A stretch of DNA of 64,000 nt from CALECP01 sp964389925 (lineage in GTDB: Bacteria > Chloroflexota > Anaerolineae > Promineifilales > Promineifilaceae): contig CAYMGE010000021.1 of the NCBI GenBank assembly GCA_964389925.1, forward strand, positions 5,165 through 69,164. The letters are read 5' to 3'. Numbering within the stretch: the stretch's first letter is position 1; the number at the start of each line of letters is the position of its first letter. A program made the translations under genes and the position numbers. Below, one piece after another: positions 16,744-24,795 of this stretch. The notes beneath the pieces were generated by a model. It was not told the DNA's origin. It did no database searches and saw nothing but the letters and a program-made list of their open reading frames with translations.

Positions 16744-19383
16744 TCACGGATACGACCTCCTGTCGCAGAGACCTTGCCAGCCAGAGTTCTGAGCGCAAGG
16801 GATCGGCCAATTCGGATTCGGGTCTTGGTTGAGGGCGGCGCGGGTGGTGTAGTTGGTGTGGAAGAGGACGGGGCCGGAGCCGTCGAGGTCGAAGAAGGTG
16901 GTGCAGCGTTGTGTCGCTTGTTGGGTGACGACAGGCCAGACGCGCCCTTCACGTCTGAGTTGAACGTGCAGGGTTTGCCCAATGGCGTTGTCGGCGCAGA
17001 TTTCTAGGTTGATGCGCTCGCCGCCTTGATCGAAGTAGAGATTGCTGTGTGCGTCGGGGCTGAACACCGTCGGCCCACTGGAGGACAATACCGCGCTATC
17101 GCACATACCCTCACCACCTGTGGCTGCATGACAGGGGATCGGCCAATCAGGGTTGGGGTCTTGGTTGAGGGCGGCGCGGAGATAGTAGGTCGTGTCGCGT
17201 TGGATGGGATCATCGGCCGATAAATCCACAAACATCAAACACCGCTCCGTCGCAACCGCCTCAACGATCTCCCACGTTTTTGCATCTGTACTCAACTGCA
17301 CGCGCACCGTTTCTCCAATGATATTATCGGCGCACAGTTCAAAGTTGATTTGGTCGTCATTGGGGAAGTAGAGTTGACTGACAGGGTTGCCTGTAAATTT
17401 TGTCGGGATGACCGGTTCAAACAGCGTGTACAACAGGCGATCTGGCGAACCGGGAACCAGCCCTGTCAGTTGCCCAGTCGTCGCATTGTCTCGTATAGCG
17501 GCTGTCACTTCGGCAGGGGTCGCCTGCGGATGTGATTCGAGATAGAGCGCGACCGTCCCTGCGACATGAGGTGCTGCCATCGATGTCCCGCTCTGCACAG
17601 AACTGCCCGTATTGCTATCGGGAAAGGCAGACGTGATGGCGACACCGGGCGCAAACAGATCGACACATTTACCGTAATTTGAACGGGTTGGCACGGTGTC
17701 TGAGATCGTGGTCGCGCCGACGGTGATCGCATCTGGCTCACTGGCGGGGGCTTGTGAACAGGCACTCGCTCCATCATTGCCTGCGGCCACGACGACGGTG
17801 ATACCCGCATCGATGGCGAGTTCGACGGCGTTGTTGAGGTGGAAAAATTCGCTGAAATCGCCCGGAATCATCGGCAATCCTAAGCTGAGATTGATGATCG
17901 CGGGTTGCTGATGATTCTCGATCACCCAATCGATGCCCGCGATCACGTCGGAAACATCTGTGAAAGATTGGCAGTCGAAGACGCGCACAGGGTGGAGCGT
18001 GACGGCGTTGGCGACTCCATACGTTGTGCCACCGACGATGCCGGCGACGTGTGTGCCGTGTCCGTGACAATCCTGCTCGGCCGATTCTGCCACCACCGAA
18101 AATCCATTCCCCATGCGCCCCGCAAACTCGACGTGTGTCGAGAGAATGCCGGTGTCGATGATGTAAACATGCACGCCTTCCCCTGATGCTTGGCGAATGT
18201 AGTCGCCGTCAAGTGGGCGTTCGCGCTGGTCGCTGCGGTCGAGTCCCCAGCTTGCAGCGGTGGTGGTTGCCGCACTGCTGGTGTCGAGTGTGATGATGCG
18301 GTCTGCATTGATGTGGGCGACATCGGCCGATCCCGCCACTATCGCCAAAGCGCTAGGGGAAAGTTTGGCTGAAAACCCTCGCCCAACGCCAACATGCCGA
18401 TGCTTGATCGTCCCGTCCAACGCCTCCAGCGCACTGACCCATTGATCGATCTCGCTCTGTGTGGTCTCTGGCTTAAATTCGATCAGGTAAGCATTGTTGA
18501 CTTTGTCAGGCGTGCAAAAGTGATTGACCTCGCGCCGGTCACACGCCGCGATCAGGTTTGCATCTTCTGCTGTGCAACTCCCATCGAGCGACACATCGCA
18601 CGCTGTTTGCTCGATTGCAGTTTGTGTGGTGCAGTCATCCGCGCCGTCGCGTTGCCCCGCAGCGTACTGTAAGACGAACAGTGCATCGACGATGTCTGTC
18701 TTGTCATCACAGTTGACATTGCCGAGCGTTTCGGCCGATCTCGCCTCAATTTGCCCCGCCAACACAACCGCGACCAGCAAAAGCAGCACGACGCTCTGCC
18801 GCATCCACAGTGTCCCGACACCTAACGCAGTTACGCCCAGCAAAGCCATAACCAATCGCTGATTCGTCGCCCCACTTTCGCGCAATTGGACAGCCGTTGG
18901 TACGCCACCACAGTGAGCGAGTGCATTATGCGAATTGGTCAAGATTGGCTCTCCATCTGCATCGACGACACGGTGAATATCGACTGTCAACTGGGTGCTG
19001 TCATCGCTGAGACACTCGAATTCGAGAGCCAACCACGTTTGTGTCGTGGTGATGGGGGACAACGTGGCGAGATTGACGTGAACGCCGTTATCGATGTGGC
19101 AAGCGAAGTCGGGATGTGGGGTTTGACAGGCAATCGGCCGAATCACCGTCGCATCATATTCCAACGACAATGACACCGCCGCGACCGCTGCCCCTGCCAT
19201 CTCACCGTTTACACGGATGACGTTGCCATCTTCCAACATGACAGAAATCGTTGTCGTCGCTGCCCAAACTGTCGTCACGGCAAAAAGCAGTATTCCGCAC
19301 AATATTGCCCAGCGGAGGGATGGGTTCGCTGGAACCCATCCCTCGACCTGGCTGGAACCCTCACGCCATTTATGCGACCGCAT
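16744..19383 (-). CDS. Cohesin-like / dockerin-like / I9 / subtilisin (S8) secreted protease
   Basis: An 879-residue protein. The start at 19383 is chosen because GGAGG lies 7 nt upstream; it overlaps the end of the preceding gene by 14 nt. Order: signal peptide (AILCGILLFAVTTVWA); cohesin-like domain (44-155); VPTAVQL (161-167) with two consecutive hydrophobic helices (176-210); dockerin-like segment (219-285: GNVNCDDKTDIVDALFVLQYAAG, then CDVSLDGSCTAEDANLI); I9 propeptide-like (296-368). The S8 domain has Asp410 (YIIDTG), His442 (HGHGTHVAG) and Ser601 (GTSMAAPHVAG). Two C-terminal ~105-residue repeats both contain RAALNQDPNP-WPIPC. The internal anchor-like double helix is odd and suggests a fusion of two secreted proteins; an internal Met194 opens a second signal-like stretch but has no Shine-Dalgarno. 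Confidence 0.85.
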   Translation of the reverse strand: MRSHKWREGSSQVEGWVPANPSLRWAILCGILLFAVTTVWAATTTISVMLEDGNVIRVNGEMAGAAVAAVSLSLEYDATVIRPIACQTPHPDFACHIDNGVHVNLATLSPITTTQTWLALEFECLSDDSTQLTVDIHRVVDADGEPILTNSHNALAHCGGVPTAVQLRESGATNQRLVMALLGVTALGVGTLWMRQSVVLLLLVAVVLAGQIEARSAETLGNVNCDDKTDIVDALFVLQYAAGQRDGADDCTTQTAIEQTACDVSLDGSCTAEDANLIAACDRREVNHFCTPDKVNNAYLIEFKPETTQSEIDQWVSALEALDGTIKHRHVGVGRGFSAKLSPSALAIVAGSADVAHINADRIITLDTSSAATTTAASWGLDRSDQRERPLDGDYIRQASGEGVHVYIIDTGILSTHVEFAGRMGNGFSVVAESAEQDCHGHGTHVAGIVGGTTYGVANAVTLHPVRVFDCQSFTDVSDVIAGIDWVIENHQQPAIINLSLGLPMIPGDFSEFFHLNNAVELAIDAGITVVVAAGNDGASACSQAPASEPDAITVGATTISDTVPTRSNYGKCVDLFAPGVAITSAFPDSNTGSSVQSGTSMAAPHVAGTVALYLESHPQATPAEVTAAIRDNATTGQLTGLVPGSPDRLLYTLFEPVIPTKFTGNPVSQLYFPNDDQINFELCADNIIGETVRVQLSTDAKTWEIVEAVATERCLMFVDLSADDPIQRDTTYYLRAALNQDPNPDWPIPCHAATGGEGMCDSAVLSSSGPTVFSPDAHSNLYFDQGGERINLEICADNAIGQTLHVQLRREGRVWPVVTQQATQRCTTFFDLDGSGPVLFHTNYTTRAALNQDPNPNWPIPCAQNSGWQGLCDRRSYP

Positions 19384-20689
19384 TTGAACGCCTCCAAATA
19401 ACAACTGTGAGTGTGCTGACCAAAACAAGGGCGATGACAACTGTATCGAACGGTTCTATTTGCTGATTACTCAACCCCACAGCGGTTGGTGTGGTCGTCA
19501 CAACGGCGTAAGTCGGCGGGATGTTGGGGTCGAGTGTTAATGGATATGGATCATCGGCCGACCACGTTTCGACGACACGAAAAGTAATTGCGGCAAATGA
19601 GTCGCCTTGTACCCCCTGATTTTCAGGAGCCGCCCACAGTAGTTCGAGTTGGTCAGCCGTCGCTAAACTGGTCGTGCCGACAAAGCCCAGTGCGTCTAAG
19701 CCGACGTTGAACGAGACAGCTTCGGCGGCTTCCCCACTCCCCGTTGTTTCCAGCGCGAGATAGCGTGGGTCATATTGCAACCCAAACAGCGCACTATTGA
19801 CTGTCTGGCTGGTCGTCACGGAGATCGGAATTGTGATCGTGATGTTGCGACTCGTCGGGTAGACCACGCCAATTGACAAGCCCACATCGGTCACATCAGT
19901 CACGTCGAGGTCGTCACAAAGCGTGCGTGTCATGGCGGCAATCCCATGCAGGCAAGTCAAGTCACTGGCACTCTGTTGACCATCCCCATTGATGTCGGCC
20001 GCCGCGTTGAGCGGAGCCTCGCCGATATACATGTCAAGCCAAATCAACCAATCTTTCGAGTTGTTTGTGCCGTCCCCGTTGACATCGCCGGAGCGTGCAT
20101 GAACGCTGATTTGGTCACATCCTGTCCCATAATTTTTCAAGCGAATGGTCGCCGGATAGTCGTCGTCCGTGATGGTGATGATCCCATCTCCGTTCTCATC
20201 GACAGTGATCAGTGAGAGCTTGTCGAGCAGCGAATGTGGCACGACGAGCAGATTGATACCGTGACAGTCATCGATTGTGTCGTTGCCGTCCCCCAAGGCG
20301 TAGAGATATTCGTCGTTGTCCCCTCCGCCAAATAGCAGGTCATCATCTAGTCCACCAAATAGGTAATCTTGCCCATCACCACCATAAACGGAGTCATTGC
20401 CGGCTGCGCCTTGCACGTAATCTCTATCACCTTCGCCACGCAATGTATCATCGCCCGACCCGCCATCGACAAAGTCAATGCCGTCACCAGCGTAGATGAT
20501 GTCATTGCCACCCAAACCGCAGAACTTTTCAGATGTGGCATCACCAAACAGCACATCGCGTTCGGCCGAGCCCACATGCTCAACGGTATAGGGAAACGCT
20601 GGATGGCACCACGCCTCCTCCGTCGCATTGACTTGGGCAACAAACCAGATTGCCAGTACAATCACACCAATCCAATAAAACGAGCGCAT
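19370..20689 (-). CDS. RTX-repeat / dockerin / cohesin surface protein with PTA-type anchor
   Basis: A 439-residue protein. The start at 20689 is set by GAGGAG 6 nt upstream. Order: signal peptide (1-22); RTX-type calcium-binding nonapeptide repeats at about 45-140 (GLGGNDIIYAGDG, DGGSGDDTLRGEGD, GGDGQDYLFGG); dockerin type I pair at 201-253 (GDVNGDGTNNSKDW and ADINGDGQQSASDL, both with DxNGDG loops); cohesin-like beta domain 262-395; PTAVGL at 401-406; hydrophobic helix 415-431; and RR. Its 3' end overlaps the subtilase start by 14 nt, so both are translated as a unit. Having cohesin and dockerin modules on both neighbours suggests calcium-dependent assembly on the cell surface. Confidence 0.82.
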   Translation of the reverse strand: MRSFYWIGVIVLAIWFVAQVNATEEAWCHPAFPYTVEHVGSAERDVLFGDATSEKFCGLGGNDIIYAGDGIDFVDGGSGDDTLRGEGDRDYVQGAAGNDSVYGGDGQDYLFGGLDDDLLFGGGDNDEYLYALGDGNDTIDDCHGINLLVVPHSLLDKLSLITVDENGDGIITITDDDYPATIRLKNYGTGCDQISVHARSGDVNGDGTNNSKDWLIWLDMYIGEAPLNAAADINGDGQQSASDLTCLHGIAAMTRTLCDDLDVTDVTDVGLSIGVVYPTSRNITITIPISVTTSQTVNSALFGLQYDPRYLALETTGSGEAAEAVSFNVGLDALGFVGTTSLATADQLELLWAAPENQGVQGDSFAAITFRVVETWSADDPYPLTLDPNIPPTYAVVTTTPTAVGLSNQQIEPFDTVVIALVLVSTLTVVIWRRSNAVA

Positions 20690-20774
20690 AACTAACTCCT
20701 CAAAATATGACACAGACAGCAAATGTAATCTGACAGAACTTTAATGGAAAAAGAGTGCGCTGAGAAGAGTGAGA

Positions 20775-23447
20775 ATGGTGGATTATTCCACCAAAGTTTA
20801 TGTGGCAATGAGTGAAAAAACGTTTAGTCTTCTGCTCGACGAGTTCAGGCAAGCGGCTGGTATTCGTGTCGAAAAACTGGCTTCAGCTGCTGGGATCACA
20901 AAGAGACGCTTGGAAAATTGGCTGACGGGGCCATCCCGTCCGTATAAGTGGCAGCCTGTCGTGCGATTGGCCGTGGCGTTGCATCTCTCTGAAAAGGATG
21001 CAGATCGGCTATTGACCGCGATTCATCGGCCGAAACCTTACGCAGACGACCGCCCTTTGTCAATTTCCCAACTAAAACGTTTAGTGACAGACCCTCAAGA
21101 GATCAAGCTATTGGGAAATTGGCGCGGCCCGTTTGTGGCACCACTGTTGCCAGAGCCGTTTGTCGGCCGTGACGCGCTGTTTGCCCAACTAACCACACAG
21201 TTGATTCGCCCAAACAGCGTGGCATTCGTTCATGGGATGGCTGGTGTTGGCAAAACGACACTGTGCGCCAAGATCGCCCATCAGCTACAAGACCACTTTG
21301 GCGATGGCGTGTTGATGGTGACGATGCCGCCTCATTCGGCCGATCTGACCCCCTTCCTCCGTGACCGTCTACACTGGATCGCCATTCTCTACGACGACCC
21401 TTGTCCAACACATTTTCCACTCGACGCACTGAGCGACCATGTGCGCCATTTGCTGGCAGACCGCCATACCTTGTTGATTTTGGACAATGTAAGCAGCGGT
21501 CAACAAGTCGATTACTTTCTGCCACCTCGCTGGGAAGGGGCATTGCTCGTCACCAGCCGCAAGCGCGAATTGCGCTTGCCCACCCGTCCCGACCCGCTCG
21601 ACCTGCTGCCTTTTAGCCCTGCGACAGAGGCTGCACTCGACCTGTTTCGCGCCATTCTCGAAAACGATCAGCGTGTCGCACGGGAGCATTCCGTCTTAGT
21701 CGAAATCAGTCAGCGCGTTGGTTATCTGCCGTTGGCCTTGACGATCATCGCCTCACATTTGCGTTTGAACAAAACGTGGTCGGCAACTGAATTTTTAGAG
21801 GAGATGCTCGACCACGATCCCGTCTATCTCGAATTCGATGATCGCAGTGTCTATATCTCGCTTGACATCAGCTATCAAAGCCTCACCCCTCTCCAACAGG
21901 CGGGCTTCGTGATGCTCGGCGCATTCAATGGTTTTGCCTTCTCAAAGGAGGCAGCAACCGCACTTATACAGCTCACCAAGTCCGCTACCTCTCGACTGTT
22001 GCGCCAATTGCAAAATCGCGCCCTCTTGCAATTGGTGTCGCCCAATCGCTATCAATTGCACCCACTCGTCAACCAATTTGCCCGTCTTCACTTAACTGAC
22101 CGCGCTGTCTTTGTTCGCAAAAGCGACTACTTCAAAGCGTATGCTCAAACGCATCAGTACAATCACACACAACTCCAAGTGGAGCGCGATAACATTCTAC
22201 AGAGCTTGCAAGATGCGAATGAGTATGCGTTTTCGGCCGATTCTGTCGCAATTCTGGAGGCAATCGCAGGCTATTTAATCATTTATGGCCTACATGACAT
22301 TCTGACAAAACATCTCGAACAAGGCATCGCGCAAGCAGATGGACGTGCGTTGGCAAAATTACTGTCAATTCAAGGATTATTAGCTGCACAAAAGGGGGAA
22401 GATGAAGCCCTCTCCATTTTGTCACAAGCTCATGCGCTAGCGACTCGTTGGGAGGATGAGATAACGCTCATGCGAATCGCCAAGGCGCGTGGCATTGCCG
22501 CAGTGCGACATAATTCCGCTGCCGCGCAGCAGGCATGGGAAGTCGGTCTTGACCTCGCGCAGACGCATGATTATCCACATGAGATCGCCATCTTTTCATA
22601 CAATTTGACAAGCGTGTTGCTTGGACAGGGAAAATCGGCCGAACCTCATCTCACTCGCGGCCTCACCCTAGCGCGTCAACTCAACGATGCCCGTTTGCTC
22701 ACTGCGATGCTCAATCAGCAAGCTGCGCTCTTTATCGATCAAGGCGATCTGCCAGCCGGACATCGAGCATACCAAGAGGCTCTTGACTTAGCACGTCAGC
22801 AAAACGCGATCAAGCGTGTCATCGTCACGCTACTCAACTTGAGCCACACGGCGTATTTGTTGGGGCGGTATGAGGAATCGGCCGAATACGCGCAGGAAGG
22901 TCTCGATCATGCTGACCACATCCAAGCCGATGATCAAAAAATCTACTTGTTGACCAACTTATTGCAAGCACACGTCGGGCAACGCGCGTTTGCAAAGGCG
23001 GAGGCGGTCGCCACAGTCGCGTTCGCGCATCTCGATCAACATGACAATCCTGATGGAAAAGCGACCTTCTACGTCGATTACGCCTATCTGCTCATGCGCG
23101 GGGCGCGACGTTTTACACAGGCACAAGAGTATCTGACACAGGCTTGGCGGTTAATTGAATTTGGTGAAGAACCCCGTCGCACAACCGAGATTCAATTGGC
23201 TCTTGGCGAATGCGAATTGTTGAATGCTCAACTCCTCGCCGCCCGAGCCGCCTTTACGACTGCTCTAACCCTCGCCCAACAAACCGACATTTGGCATTTG
23301 AAAGTCGAAGCCTATTATGGTCTCGCCCAAACTGCTCATCAACAAAATGATAACGACACATTTCAGCGACATCAGAGCGTATACAAACAGCTACTAAATG
23401 AGCGAGTCTATCATCGCAAGCAGCAGATCCTTGCATTTGGCAATTGA
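20775..23447 (+). CDS. STAND regulator: HTH, NB-ARC ATPase and TPR
   Basis: About 890 residues. The start is uncertain: GTG 20769, ATG 20775 or ATG 20808; I use 20775 because a weak purine stretch precedes it. An N-terminal HTH of XRE type comes first (SLLLDEFRQAAGIRVEKLASAAGITKRRLENWL). The NB-ARC NTPase follows with Walker A GMAGVGKTTL, Walker B LLILDN and the GLPL-like GYLPLAL, then a winged-helix-like region and a long C-terminal array of TPR-like helices. STAND proteins are signal-dependent switches; the HTH points to transcription control or, as in other STAND proteins, a defence sensor. It is divergent from the RTX operon, so it may control it. Family size and order fit many Chloroflexota paralogues. 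Confidence 0.82.
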   Translation: MVDYSTKVYVAMSEKTFSLLLDEFRQAAGIRVEKLASAAGITKRRLENWLTGPSRPYKWQPVVRLAVALHLSEKDADRLLTAIHRPKPYADDRPLSISQLKRLVTDPQEIKLLGNWRGPFVAPLLPEPFVGRDALFAQLTTQLIRPNSVAFVHGMAGVGKTTLCAKIAHQLQDHFGDGVLMVTMPPHSADLTPFLRDRLHWIAILYDDPCPTHFPLDALSDHVRHLLADRHTLLILDNVSSGQQVDYFLPPRWEGALLVTSRKRELRLPTRPDPLDLLPFSPATEAALDLFRAILENDQRVAREHSVLVEISQRVGYLPLALTIIASHLRLNKTWSATEFLEEMLDHDPVYLEFDDRSVYISLDISYQSLTPLQQAGFVMLGAFNGFAFSKEAATALIQLTKSATSRLLRQLQNRALLQLVSPNRYQLHPLVNQFARLHLTDRAVFVRKSDYFKAYAQTHQYNHTQLQVERDNILQSLQDANEYAFSADSVAILEAIAGYLIIYGLHDILTKHLEQGIAQADGRALAKLLSIQGLLAAQKGEDEALSILSQAHALATRWEDEITLMRIAKARGIAAVRHNSAAAQQAWEVGLDLAQTHDYPHEIAIFSYNLTSVLLGQGKSAEPHLTRGLTLARQLNDARLLTAMLNQQAALFIDQGDLPAGHRAYQEALDLARQQNAIKRVIVTLLNLSHTAYLLGRYEESAEYAQEGLDHADHIQADDQKIYLLTNLLQAHVGQRAFAKAEAVATVAFAHLDQHDNPDGKATFYVDYAYLLMRGARRFTQAQEYLTQAWRLIEFGEEPRRTTEIQLALGECELLNAQLLAARAAFTTALTLAQQTDIWHLKVEAYYGLAQTAHQQNDNDTFQRHQSVYKQLLNERVYHRKQQILAFGN

Positions 23448-23707
23448 GGCTTATTTTAGAGTCAAGGGATAAATCGTAGCATTCTTCAAACAGACCGTAG
23501 GACAATCAACAAAAACAACCACACCGTCAGTAGCAGATACTTTTTTGCTTGCGGTAGTGATTTTACAAATCTACCAAGGCTGCATGAGCCTATTTCCTCT
23601 CATACTTTTCGCATTCTGGATTTATGCACGCTAAACTTGTCAAAAGTCGAGTATTTGTGAATCACCTCTTGTAAATCGCTCGTAATTTTGCCACTATATG
23701 AACCAAC

Positions 23708-24172
23708 ATGTCCGAACTCACTCAAACTGACCCCCCTCTGATAATCTGCGCGACACGTGGTGGTGAAGGCAGTCGTGCGGCGCAAAAAGCAGCGGCCGAT
23801 CACGCAAAAGAAGCCGACGCGCGTCTCGAATTCGTTTATGTGGTTGACGAGATGCAAATTGTTGGCATCGACAATGTATTACGTCCCGCATTGCGGAAAG
23901 AGCTGCTGTGGATGGGGCGTGCGCTTGTCGAGTTGGCAGCGCGACGTGGGCGATTGGCGGGGGTCTCGGCCGAAGTCGTCGTCCTCGAAGGCACGTTGCG
24001 TGAACAACTGATCGCCTACATGCGCGAACATAAAGCCCACACAATGTACATTGGCGCACCACGTGGCACTACTGCCAACATTTTTGGCGACGAGGAGATC
24101 GAACAATTTGCATTGATGATCGAGCGTGAGTCTGGCGCAAAGGTTGAAGTCGTGCGTCCCGACCATCCATAG
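23708..24172 (+). CDS. UspA-like universal stress protein
   Basis: A 154-residue alpha/beta protein of Usp size. Landmarks are an initial strand LIICATRGGEGS, SRAAQKAAADHAKEADARLEFVYVVD, and the late segment MYIGAPRGTT, which corresponds to the Usp G-x2-G-x9-G(S/T) nucleotide loop, although the spacing is atypical. ATP binding is therefore likely but not certain. It abuts mreD with no intergenic base (stop TAG, then ATG), so it shares the transcript with cell-shape genes. No Shine-Dalgarno is visible; TATATG at 23695-23700 lies 7 nt before the ATG. Confidence 0.7.
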   Translation: MSELTQTDPPLIICATRGGEGSRAAQKAAADHAKEADARLEFVYVVDEMQIVGIDNVLRPALRKELLWMGRALVELAARRGRLAGVSAEVVVLEGTLREQLIAYMREHKAHTMYIGAPRGTTANIFGDEEIEQFALMIERESGAKVEVVRPDHP

Positions 24173-24676
24173 ATGCACCTTCGCCCATTCCTACTTATCC
24201 CAATTATTCTCATTTTACTGCTTTTCCAAAGCACTTTTTTTGCCTATCTGCCCATCGGTGGGGTCTATCTGCAAGCAACCATCTCATTTGTGATTGCATG
24301 GGGACTCTGGGCAGAAGTTGTCGAATCGCTAACCGTCGCATTTATCGCAGGGCTGTTGATCGACCTACTCTCGACCGCGCCAATGGGTAGCAGCAGCATC
24401 GGCTTGATGGCTGGTTTACTCGCTATCCAGCCATTCCGCGTGTTGCTGCGTAACAGTCGGTTGGTCTTTCCGATCATTCTCGCACTTGGCGCGATGCTAA
24501 TGTTTCGATTAGCAACGCTTCTTTTTCAGCGCATCGCTGGCTATCCTACATCAGCAGAACTGTGGCGCACATTGTCCGCCACCATCATTTTGCACGCGCT
24601 GGTCGCCCTGCCACTTTATTGGCTTTTACGTTTGGTCTCAGCAGGTTCTCGCCCATCGCGGCAGATCAATCTATAG
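24173..24676 (+). CDS. mreD: Rod shape-determining protein MreD
   Basis: A 167-residue protein with five or six hydrophobic helices and the MreD pattern (PIILILLLFQSTFF, then GLLIDLLSTAPMGSSSIGLM). MreD is the small membrane subunit of the elongasome, linking MreB/MreC to PBP2 and RodA. It starts at the base after the usp stop. mreB and mreC are not in the window; mrdA follows 119 nt downstream. Confidence 0.88.
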   Translation: MHLRPFLLIPIILILLLFQSTFFAYLPIGGVYLQATISFVIAWGLWAEVVESLTVAFIAGLLIDLLSTAPMGSSSIGLMAGLLAIQPFRVLLRNSRLVFPIILALGAMLMFRLATLLFQRIAGYPTSAELWRTLSATIILHALVALPLYWLLRLVSAGSRPSRQINL

Positions 24677-24795
24677 AATAAGCATTCTCGTTCACGCGGG
24701 AACAGCACGCTTGCGAAGCGGATAGGCTATGCGACAAAATCGTAAATCCAAAATGTCGCTAAACGCGGCCGCCCCGCTCGTAAAATCAAACGCCT

